Positions 1-5,015 of a stretch of 7,366 bases of DNA are shown piece after piece; position 1 is the stretch's first letter, and each line of letters opens with the position of its first letter. This DNA comes from an uncultured Clostridia bacterium (GTDB taxonomy: Bacteria; Bacillota_A; Clostridia; Oscillospirales; Oscillospiraceae). A model generated the notes under the pieces. That model was not told where the DNA came from. It did no database searches and was given only the letters and a program-made list of their open reading frames with translations. Location of the stretch: positions 1 through 7,366 of the forward strand of contig CAMKAP010000099.1 in assembly GCA_946410505.1 (NCBI GenBank). The letters are read 5' to 3'. The position numbers and the translations under genes are program-made.

Positions 1-659
1 TCATGAGCCAGACCGACATGGACGCCATGATGTACAAGATCGAAGGCGAGGACCTGTATCTGATCGGCACCTCCGAACACTCCATGATCGGCAAATTCAT
101 CGACCAGATCATCCCGGAGGAGACCCTCCCCCAGACTCTCACCAGCTACAGCCCCTGCTTCCGCAAGGAAAAGGGCGCCCACGGCATTGAAGAGCGCGGC
201 GTCTACCGCATCCACCAGTTTGAAAAGCAGGAGATGATCGTGGTCTGCAAACCCGAGGATTCCATGGCCTGGTATGAAAAGATGTGGCGCTTCTCCGTGG
301 AGCTCTTCCGCAGCCTGGAGATCCCCGTGCGGCAGCTGGAGTGCTGCTCCGGCGACCTGGCCGATCTGAAGGTCAAGTCCTGCGATATTGAGGCCTGGAG
401 CCCCCGTCAGCAGAAATACTTTGAGGTCTGCTCCTGCTCCAACCTGGGTGACGCTCAGGCCCGCCGCCTGAAGATGCGCGTCAAGGGCGCCGACGGCAAG
501 ACCTATCTGCCCCACACCCTGAACAACACCGTCGTCGCTCCCCCGAGAATGCTGATCGCCTTCCTGGAAAACCACCTGCAGGCGGACGGCAGCGTGACCA
601 TCCCCGAGGTGCTCTGGCCCTATATGGGGGGCAAAAAGCTGCTCGTGCCCAATCAATAA
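1..659 (+). CDS. serS: Seryl-tRNA synthetase, C-terminal part (5' end outside window)
   Basis: Class II aminoacyl-tRNA synthetase that charges tRNA-Ser with serine in the cytoplasm. Only the last 218 or so residues are present; the reading frame is open at the left edge, so the ATG at 3 is probably internal (family length is about 420-430 residues). Counting that Met as 1, I see the serine-binding TSE loop at 23-25, motif 2 with SPCFRKE at 50-56 (Arg54, Glu56) and HQFEKQE at 71-77, and motif 3 around 174-190 (NNTVVAPPR, then FLEN) with its ATP-contacting Arg182. The C-terminal PYMGGKK is typical of the family. Motif 3 lacks the usual bacterial G-x-x-x-x-x-G-R lead-in and looks like a divergent clostridial or archaeal-like subtype. 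No terminator is visible before mscL 58 bases downstream, so read-through to the terminator at 1165 is possible. Confidence 0.93.
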   Translation, partial: MSQTDMDAMMYKIEGEDLYLIGTSEHSMIGKFIDQIIPEETLPQTLTSYSPCFRKEKGAHGIEERGVYRIHQFEKQEMIVVCKPEDSMAWYEKMWRFSVELFRSLEIPVRQLECCSGDLADLKVKSCDIEAWSPRQQKYFEVCSCSNLGDAQARRLKMRVKGADGKTYLPHTLNNTVVAPPRMLIAFLENHLQADGSVTIPEVLWPYMGGKKLLVPNQ

Positions 660-717
660 AACTCTCATTTTTTGTTCTGTTAACCCTTAAATTTTTAAAA
701 TATAGGAGGAAAAAACA

Positions 718-1149
718 ATGAAAAAGTTCTTTGAAGAGTTCAAGGCCTTCATCGCCCGCGGCAACGTGCTGGATATGGCAGTCGGCGTGATCGTCGGCGG
801 TGCCTTCGGCGCGATCACCAGCTCTCTGGTGGCAAACGTCATTACCCCGCTGCTGGCCTGGATCTTCGGCACCCCCAACACCGACGCCTTGAACATCACC
901 CTGCGTGCGGCCGATGAAGCCGCCGGCACCGAGGCGATCGTTCTCGGCCTGGGTACCTTTGTCGGCGCCATCATCAACTTCCTGGTCATCGCTCTGGTGC
1001 TCTTCTCCGTGATCAAGGCCATGAACAAGGCCCACGAGATCGCCGAAGCCAAAAAGAAGAAAGAAGAAGAAGAGGCCGCTCCCGAAGAGCCCAAGCCCAC
1101 CACCGAAGAGCTACTGACCGCCATCCTTGAGGAGATCAAGAAGCAGTAA
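718..1149 (+). CDS. mscL: Large-conductance mechanosensitive channel MscL
   Basis: Homopentameric inner-membrane channel that opens under membrane tension and releases solutes during hypo-osmotic shock. The protein has 143 residues, normal for the family. Residues 1-13 form the amphipathic N-terminal helix, and RGNVLDMAVGVIVGGAF (14-30) is the hallmark start of transmembrane segment 1 (about 15-47). A periplasmic loop with NITLRAA follows (about 50-75). Transmembrane segment 2 spans about 79-101. A highly charged linker, AKKKKEEEEA (111-120), leads to the C-terminal bundle helix EELLTAILEEIKKQ (130-143). A strong ribosome binding site, AGGAGGA at 704-710, lies 7 bases before the ATG and fixes the start. 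The gene follows serS in the same direction and ends just before an intrinsic terminator. No convincing promoter of its own is seen. Confidence 0.96.
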   Translation: MKKFFEEFKAFIARGNVLDMAVGVIVGGAFGAITSSLVANVITPLLAWIFGTPNTDALNITLRAADEAAGTEAIVLGLGTFVGAIINFLVIALVLFSVIKAMNKAHEIAEAKKKKEEEEAAPEEPKPTTEELLTAILEEIKKQ

Positions 1150-1164
1150 GCAAACATAATAAGC

Positions 1165-1200
1165 AAATCAGGCCCGGAAAGATCCAGGGCCTGATTTTTT
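1165..1200 (+). terminator. Intrinsic terminator of serS-mscL
   Basis: A perfect 11-base-pair stem pairs AAATCAGGCCC (1165-1175) with GGGCCTGATTT (1187-1197). The loop can extend the stem with GGA/TCC after a one-base bulge. A run of six T (1195-1200) closes it. It starts 16 bases after the mscL stop. The A-rich left foot means it could also work for transcription from the right. Confidence 0.92.
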
Positions 1201-1302
1201 ATATTCATAATAAAAGAAATGTATCTTGAAGCATGCCACCTACCGCCTCCGGCAACTGAAGCAAAACCTATAGTTTTTTCGGCAGCCCAGAGGCGGCAAG
1301 CT

Positions 1303-1409
1303 GCGTATTTCAGGAAACTTTTCTTTCCTCTCGCGGAAAGAAAGGTTTCCTGGCCTTCAAAGAAAGGGGACAAGGGGAAGTGTCCCCTTGTCCCCTCGCA
1401 GAAAACGGG
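1303..1409 (+). repeat. Composite repeat element, end module A, left copy
   Basis: This 107-base module recurs as its reverse complement at 6416-6522. The first 65 bases (1303-1367 against 6458-6522) are identical and I count 7 mismatches in total, about 93% identity with no gaps. It contains two hairpins. The first pairs CAGGAAAC (1311-1318) with GTTTCCTG (1345-1352) and TTTCTTTCC (1320-1328) with GGAAAGAAA (1335-1343), with one T-G position and a 6-base TCTCGC loop. The second is a perfect 13-base-pair stem, GGGGACAAGGGGA (1366-1378) with TCCCCTTGTCCCC (1383-1395), loop AGTG. Short ORFs across it are repeat-derived and not credible genes. Confidence 0.88.
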
Positions 1410-1721
1410 AACCCAAGGGAGGAACCAGAGTCGCCGCTAAAGCAGGAACACGTGGAGGATACACCCGCATACCGCTGCCGCTCCCCGGTACTCCTGACGG
1501 GGAAAGAAGCCCGCTTTGAGCCGCGGCTCGCCGGGCAGTAGGTTCGGATCGTCGGGGACGCCGACCCTGCAAGCGTGACTGTCGAGCGTCGAGCCGCCGT
1601 GTGGTGCTTTTGAGCGCTGCGATCTGTGCTCCATAGCGGCAGCGGACACCCGCGCGTACCGGGCATTCCAACATTCGGACGGCGGCGACCCGCGCTCCGA
1701 CCTTGAGTTTCCCTCTCTGGC
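1410..1721 (+). other. Variable GC-rich middle of the left repeat element, no gene seen
   Basis: No ribosome binding site plus start, no recognisable protein and no tRNA or rRNA is seen in these 312 bases. The right copy has a middle of only 187 bases that is mostly different, though both share a GTCGCC...CTAA stretch near module A and a GGCTCGCCGG core. Internal structure includes the 12-base palindrome GAGCCGCGGCTC (1518-1529), a GTCGG/CCGAC hairpin (1551-1565) and a tandem GTCGAGC doublet (1581-1594). CCGCTGCCGCT (1472-1482) is exactly complementary to 1635-1645. On the minus strand all three frames are free of stops from 1437 to 1782, which produces overlapping ORFs; none looks like a protein. 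It could encode a structured RNA, but this is not shown. Confidence 0.55.
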
Positions 1722-1804
1722 AAGCGCCTTTTTCTTTCTTCCACCGGGCGCGGCACGTTCTTTCTTTTTGGGCAAGCTCCAAAAAGAAAGAATGGGGGGC
1801 GCAT
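1722..1804 (+). repeat. Composite repeat element, end module B, left copy
   Basis: This 83-base module recurs as its reverse complement at 6146-6228, with about 10 mismatches and no gaps (about 88% identity). Its core is a hairpin with a perfect 14-base-pair stem, TTCTTTCTTTTTGG (1758-1771) with CCAAAAAGAAAGAA (1779-1792). It extends by a G-T and a C-G pair at the foot. Three stem positions differ between copies in a way that keeps pairing. The hairpin is followed by GGGGGGCGCAT and not by a T-run, so it is not a canonical terminator in either direction. It ends about 100 bases before the dnaA promoter. Confidence 0.85.
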
Positions 1805-1903
1805 CTACACAGCTTGTATTTGCAAAACAGGCTGGTAACAATCGTATACTATAATCAACAAGAATCTCTCATTTTTCCTACTTTATTATATTTAGTTCTT
1901 CTA

Positions 1904-1932
1904 TTGAAAACTCTCCACATTTATGATAAAAT
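1904..1932 (+). promoter_or_regulatory. Probable dnaA promoter (-35 TTGAAA, -10 TAAAAT)
   Basis: TTGAAA (1904-1909) and TAAAAT (1927-1932) are separated by exactly 17 bases, a good match to the housekeeping sigma-A pattern. The stretch upstream (1871-1903) is very AT-rich and could act as an UP element. Transcription would begin near 1939, giving a leader of about 43 bases to the dnaA ATG. A second, weaker candidate lies upstream (TTGCAA 1820-1825 with TATACT 1845-1850, 19-base spacer). Confidence 0.65.
1911..1919 (+). promoter_or_regulatory. DnaA-box-like site inside the dnaA promoter
   Basis: CTCTCCACA matches 7 of 9 positions of TTTTCCACA, the best box in the downstream oriC. It lies in the spacer between the -35 and -10, so bound DnaA would block RNA polymerase. 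This fits the known autoregulation of dnaA in other bacteria. A single imperfect site could also be chance. Confidence 0.45.
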
Positions 1933-1981
1933 GATATAGTTAAGAATATTGCGCGCAGATAGAACGACCGAGGTGTACGAC

Positions 1982-3301
1982 ATGAATTCTCTCCAGGAAT
2001 TGTGGGAAGAAATATTAAAAGTCCTCTCCCGGCAGTTGACGCCCACCGCCATCAACGCCTGGTTTTCCGACTGCAAGGTTGTGGCGCTGGAGGACTGCAG
2101 GCTGATCCTGCATACCAGCACCAACTTCAAACGGGACATCATCACCCAGCGCTACGGCGAGACCATCAAAAAGGCGCTCTACGATCTCTTTTCGTCGGAC
2201 TTTGAGCTTTTGGTCCTGGCCGGGGATGAGATCAACGACTTTGAGGACAGTGTCCGGGAGGAAAACTCCCTGCCGGAGATGGAGGGCTATACCTTTGACC
2301 GCTTCATTGTGGGCAACTCCAATAAATTTGCCCACGCGGCCGCCGTGGCCGTGGCCGACAAGCCGGGTAAAGCCTACAATCCCCTCTTCATTTACGGTAA
2401 CTCAGGGCTGGGAAAAACCCATCTGCTGCTGGCCATCGGCCAGGCCATCCATGCGAGAGATCCCAAGCAGCGCATCGCCTATATTAAGGGAGACGAATTT
2501 ACGATCCAGATGGTCAAAGCCATCAAGGACGGCACCACCGAGGATTTCCGCACCAAGTACCGCAATGTGGACCTGTTTCTGGTGGATGATATTCAGTTTA
2601 TCGCCGGCAAGCAGAGCACCCAGGAGGAATTCTTCCACACCTTCAACAACATCTACGAGGCAGGACACCAGATCGTCATCACCTCGGACCGTCCGCCGCT
2701 GGAGATGAGTCTTTTAGACGACCGGCTGCGCACCCGCTTTGAGGGCGGCCTGATGGCGGACATTCAGCCGCCCGATCTGGAGACGCGCATGGCCATCATC
2801 CGCAACAAGGCGGCCCAGCTGGGGCTGATCCTCTCCGACGAGGCCGTGGAATTCATCGCCTCCAATATCACCTCCAACATCCGCCAGCTGGAGGGCGTCA
2901 TCAAACGCCTGACCGCATATAAGGAAATTCTGAACGACGTCATTACCATAGAGATGATCCGCAAGATCATTGCGGACATTGCCCGCACCGGTCCCGAAAT
3001 CCCCAAACCGGAGCTGATCATTCAGGAGACTGCCAAATATTATTCCCTCAAGGAAGAGGATCTGCGCGGGCAGAGCCGCTCCAAAAACACCGCCATGGCC
3101 CGCCAGGTCTCCATGTATCTGATGCGGCAGCTTACAAACCTCTCCCTGAAGGACATCGGCGAACAGTTTGAAGGCAGAAATCATGCCACAGTCCTCAGCT
3201 CCATCCGCAAGGTGGAGGATCTGATGCAGAAGGATTCCGATATGTCCGGTGTGATCCGGGACATTACCTCCAACATCACCAGCAAAAACAGCAATATATG
3301 A
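1982..3301 (+). CDS. dnaA: Chromosomal replication initiator protein DnaA
   Basis: AAA+ ATPase that binds DnaA boxes at oriC, melts the origin and helps load the replicative helicase. It has 439 residues, within the family range. Domain I covers about 1-80, with a short linker to about 103. The AAA+ domain shows Walker A GNSGLGKT (139-146), Walker B LVDDIQ (200-205), sensor 1 TSD (234-236), the arginine-finger region DRLRTRFEGGL (247-257) and sensor 2 NIRQLEG (299-305). The DNA-binding domain IV has the basic loop LRGQSRSKN (361-369) and the signature GRNHATV (398-404). Most bacteria have GRDHTTV there, so two base-contacting positions differ. I chose the ATG at 1982 because GAGGTG (1970-1975) sits 6 bases upstream; the frame also opens with a TTG at 1949, but no ribosome site supports it. 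The gene lies between its own promoter and oriC. Confidence 0.98.
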   Translation: MNSLQELWEEILKVLSRQLTPTAINAWFSDCKVVALEDCRLILHTSTNFKRDIITQRYGETIKKALYDLFSSDFELLVLAGDEINDFEDSVREENSLPEMEGYTFDRFIVGNSNKFAHAAAVAVADKPGKAYNPLFIYGNSGLGKTHLLLAIGQAIHARDPKQRIAYIKGDEFTIQMVKAIKDGTTEDFRTKYRNVDLFLVDDIQFIAGKQSTQEEFFHTFNNIYEAGHQIVITSDRPPLEMSLLDDRLRTRFEGGLMADIQPPDLETRMAIIRNKAAQLGLILSDEAVEFIASNITSNIRQLEGVIKRLTAYKEILNDVITIEMIRKIIADIARTGPEIPKPELIIQETAKYYSLKEEDLRGQSRSKNTAMARQVSMYLMRQLTNLSLKDIGEQFEGRNHATVLSSIRKVEDLMQKDSDMSGVIRDITSNITSKNSNI

Positions 3302-3520
3302 GCTGCTTTTCTTCCACATTTTTCTGTGGAAAGTGGAAAAGTCGAATGTTGACAAGGCTTTATCAAAGGATGATGTGGAAAGGGCTTTGTTTTTTCACAA
3401 ATCCGTCCACAGGCAAAAATCCCGCGCTCTGCGGCTTTGCGGGGCTTTTCCACAAGTTTTGCCTCTACTACAATTGCTACTAAAAAAATAAGATTGATTG
3501 ATAGACAGAAAAGTTTTTGG
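3302..3520. other. oriC candidate: DnaA-box cluster and AT-rich unwinding region
   Basis: The dnaA-dnaN gap carries a cluster of TTTTCCACA-like boxes. On the + strand: 3310-3318 (TCTTCCACA), 3391-3399 (TTTTTCACA), 3446-3454 (TTTTCCACA, perfect) and a weak one at 3403-3411 (CCGTCCACA). On the - strand: 3325-3333 (CTTTCCACA), 3332-3340 (TTTTCCACT, overlapping) and 3374-3382 (CTTTCCACA). The first two form a hairpin of opposed boxes (TTCCACA 3312-3318, TGTGGAA 3325-3331). After the last box comes an AT-rich stretch (about 3476-3520) with a four-base periodic run GATTGATTGATAGACA (3492-3507), a plausible DNA unwinding element. The position matches the Bacillus origin, where melting occurs between dnaA and dnaN. 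A perfect -35-like TTGACA (3349-3354) has no convincing -10. Confidence 0.82.
3415..3449 (+). terminator. Weak terminator candidate after dnaA, within oriC
   Basis: CCCGC (3421-3425) pairs with GCGGG (3439-3443), extended by a T-G pair, with a 13-base loop. It is preceded by AAAAA and followed by CTTTT. The short stem and short T-run make it weak. An alternative is the smaller hairpin CCGC/GCGG (3422-3434). The T-run is also the start of the perfect DnaA box at 3446. Confidence 0.35.
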
Positions 3521-3540
3521 AAAGAGACGGAGGAATTGAA

Positions 3541-4653
3541 ATGAAGTTCTCTTGTGAAAAGTATGTTCTGCAGTCTGCTATTGCCGTCGCCTCCCGCGCC
3601 GCAGCCTCCAAGAGCCCGATCCAGGCGCTGGAGGGTCTGCTGCTCCAGGCGGAGAGCGATCTGAAAATTACCGGCTATGATCTGAAAGAAGGTATTTATA
3701 CCTATGTGGCGGCCGACGTGGAAGAGACCGGATCCGTTGTGATCGGCGCCCGTTTTCTTGGCGAGATGATTCGCAAGCTGCCCGACGGGATTGTGACGCT
3801 CAGTACGGACGGCAATACCGGCGTCAAGGTCAAATGCGGCCGCAGCGAATTCAATTTCATGGGCATGAGCGCCGAGGATTACCCGGAAATGCCGGGAGTG
3901 GACGGCCTCAACTCCCTGCGTCTGCCGCAGAAGACCCTGCGCAGCATGATCAACCAGACCATTTTCGCCGTCTCCGACAGCGATGTGCGCCCCATCTATA
4001 CCGGCACACTCTTTGAAAAGAACGGCGAGGAGCTGACGCTGGTGTCGGTGGACGGCTACCGCCTGGCAAAGCGCAGCGAGACACTGGAGGACAGCGAGGG
4101 GAAGGACTGCAGCTTCGTAGTGCCCGGCTCCGCTCTGTCCGATATCGAGCGTATCTGCGAGGATAAGGACGATCCTGTGACCGTTTCCGTGGGCGCCAAG
4201 CACATCTCCTTCACCATCGGCGATACGGTGGTCATTTCCCGCCGTCTGGAGGGCGACTTCCTCAACTACCGCAAGTCCATCCCGGAGAATTTCCGTTATG
4301 TGGTGGCGGTGGATCGAAGTGAATTCATGTCCGTCATCGACCGTGTGGCCCTCATCATCAGCGAGAGAAACACCAGCCCTGTCCGCATGTTCTTCAATGA
4401 CGGCAGCATCGACTGTGCCTGCTCCACACCCATCGGCAAGGCCGAGGACGTCTGCTCCTGCGAGGGCAGCGGCGAAGGACTGGAGATCGGCTTCAACGAC
4501 CGTTATCTGATGGACGCGCTCAAGGCTGCCGGCAGCGACGCGCTGCACGTCTGCCTGAATACCGCCTCCTCCCCCTGCGTGATCAAGGCCGCCGACGGCA
4601 GCGAGAGCTTCACTTATATGATTCTGCCGGTGCGTCTGCGGGCGGGAGAATGA
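3541..4653 (+). CDS. dnaN: DNA polymerase III beta subunit (sliding clamp)
   Basis: Forms a ring dimer that slides on DNA and holds the replicative polymerase; it also recruits repair proteins through a C-terminal groove. The protein has 370 residues, the usual length. Three repeated clamp domains are expected at about 1-120, 125-250 and 250-366. Family signatures seen are MSAEDYPEMP (109-118), VDGYRLA (170-176, the usual TDGHRLA) and RLEGDFLNYRKSIP (235-248, the usual EGRFPDYRRVIP). The C-terminal ILPVRL (361-366) corresponds to the MPMRL end that lines the peptide-binding groove, followed by a short RAGE tail. GGAGG (3529-3533), 7 bases before the ATG at 3541, fixes the start; a TTG at 3517 is in frame but unsupported. 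The promoter is not clear: TTGCTA (3474-3479) with TTGATA (3498-3503) is weak. Co-transcription with dnaA is possible. Confidence 0.98.
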   Translation: MKFSCEKYVLQSAIAVASRAAASKSPIQALEGLLLQAESDLKITGYDLKEGIYTYVAADVEETGSVVIGARFLGEMIRKLPDGIVTLSTDGNTGVKVKCGRSEFNFMGMSAEDYPEMPGVDGLNSLRLPQKTLRSMINQTIFAVSDSDVRPIYTGTLFEKNGEELTLVSVDGYRLAKRSETLEDSEGKDCSFVVPGSALSDIERICEDKDDPVTVSVGAKHISFTIGDTVVISRRLEGDFLNYRKSIPENFRYVVAVDRSEFMSVIDRVALIISERNTSPVRMFFNDGSIDCACSTPIGKAEDVCSCEGSGEGLEIGFNDRYLMDALKAAGSDALHVCLNTASSPCVIKAADGSESFTYMILPVRLRAGE

Positions 4654-4782
4654 TCAGTGGCCAGTGGTCAGTGGTTAGATAGTGAAAAGAGAATAGTTAC
4701 GGTGTTTCTTTCGGGGACAAATATACATTTGTCGCAAAGCGACACCTTCACTGATCGCTGGACACTGGTCACTGACCACTCA
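4654..4782. repeat. Palindromic element filling the dnaN-rlbA gap
   Basis: Imperfect terminal inverted repeats of about 30 bases run from the dnaN stop (about 4655-4684, built on CAGTGG-type units) and back from about 4782 (about 4749-4782, CACTGACCACT type). AGTGGTCAGTG (4664-4674) and CACTGACCACT (4770-4780) are exactly complementary. Inside, GGTGT (4701-4705) pairs with ACACC (4742-4746) around a GACAAAT/ATTTGTC hairpin (4716-4733) and an overlapping GTCGC/GCGAC hairpin (4731-4743). The whole gap can fold as one long structure, like a miniature inverted-repeat element. No coding sequence is seen. If transcribed with dnaN it could reduce read-through into rlbA-recF. Confidence 0.7.
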
Positions 4783-4802
4783 AAATGACGAAGGAATCAA
4801 AT

Positions 4803-5015
4803 ATGGAACAAATTGCAATCAATACCGAATATATCAAGCTTGACGCGCTTTTGAAGTTTGCGGCGCTGGTGGGGACCGGAGGCGAGGCCAAAATGGTGAT
4901 CGCCGAGGGAATGGTGAAGGTCAACGGCGAAGTCTGCACCATGCGGGGCAAGAAGATCCGCCCCGGCGACACGGTGAGCTTTGAGCGCTTCACCCTGGAA
5001 GTGACGCAGGCATGA
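4803..5015 (+). CDS. rlbA: S4-domain RNA-binding protein RlbA (YaaA family)
   Basis: Small cytoplasmic protein made of a single S4 RNA-binding fold; the Bacillus homologue (YaaA) has been linked to ribosome assembly. It has 70 residues, close to the 71 of Bacillus YaaA. The core is IKLDALLKFAALVGTGGEAKM (split as IKLDALLKFA at 11-20 and GTGGEAKMVI at 24-33), then EGMVKVNGEVCTMRGKK (35-51) and RPGDTVSF (53-60), the typical order of the domain. I prefer the ATG at 4803, with GAAGGA (4790-4795) 7 bases upstream. An in-frame ATG at 4785 would add six residues and lies at the foot of the upstream palindrome. The stop codon overlaps the recF ATG in an ATGA junction (5012-5015), so the two are translationally coupled. 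Confidence 0.93.
   Translation: MEQIAINTEYIKLDALLKFAALVGTGGEAKMVIAEGMVKVNGEVCTMRGKKIRPGDTVSFERFTLEVTQA

Noticed and set aside
672..701. Possible mscL promoter (TTGTTC with TAAAAT, 18-base spacer)
   Set aside because: The transcript would start within or after the ribosome site at 704-710, leaving it nonfunctional.
687..1373. 228-codon open frame on the minus strand over mscL
   Set aside because: It is antisense to mscL and crosses both its terminator and repeat module A. No ribosome site or family is recognised.
1758..1792. Module B hairpin as an intrinsic terminator
   Set aside because: The stem is strong, but in both copies and on both strands it is followed by G/C-rich sequence and not by a T-run.
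1310..1804. Overlapping minus-strand ORFs of 164, 141 and 134 codons in the left repeat element
   Set aside because: They start or end inside repeat modules, read through hairpin arms, overlap in three frames and have low-complexity Arg/Pro/Ser-rich products. Reported as a composition oddity, not as genes.
1303..1804. Insertion sequence or CRISPR array
   Set aside because: There is no transposase, no matching terminal inverted repeats between the outer ends of modules A and B, no clear target duplication, and no evenly spaced direct repeats.
1949..1981. Upstream TTG start for dnaA
   Set aside because: The extra 11 residues do not resemble DnaA N-termini, and GAGGTG at 1970-1975 fits the ATG at 1982.
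3181..4548. 455-codon open frame on the minus strand
   Set aside because: It runs antisense through dnaN, the oriC gap and the dnaA 3' end. dnaN is unmistakable on the other strand, and the antisense product has no recognisable domain. It arises from the codon bias of a GC-rich gene.
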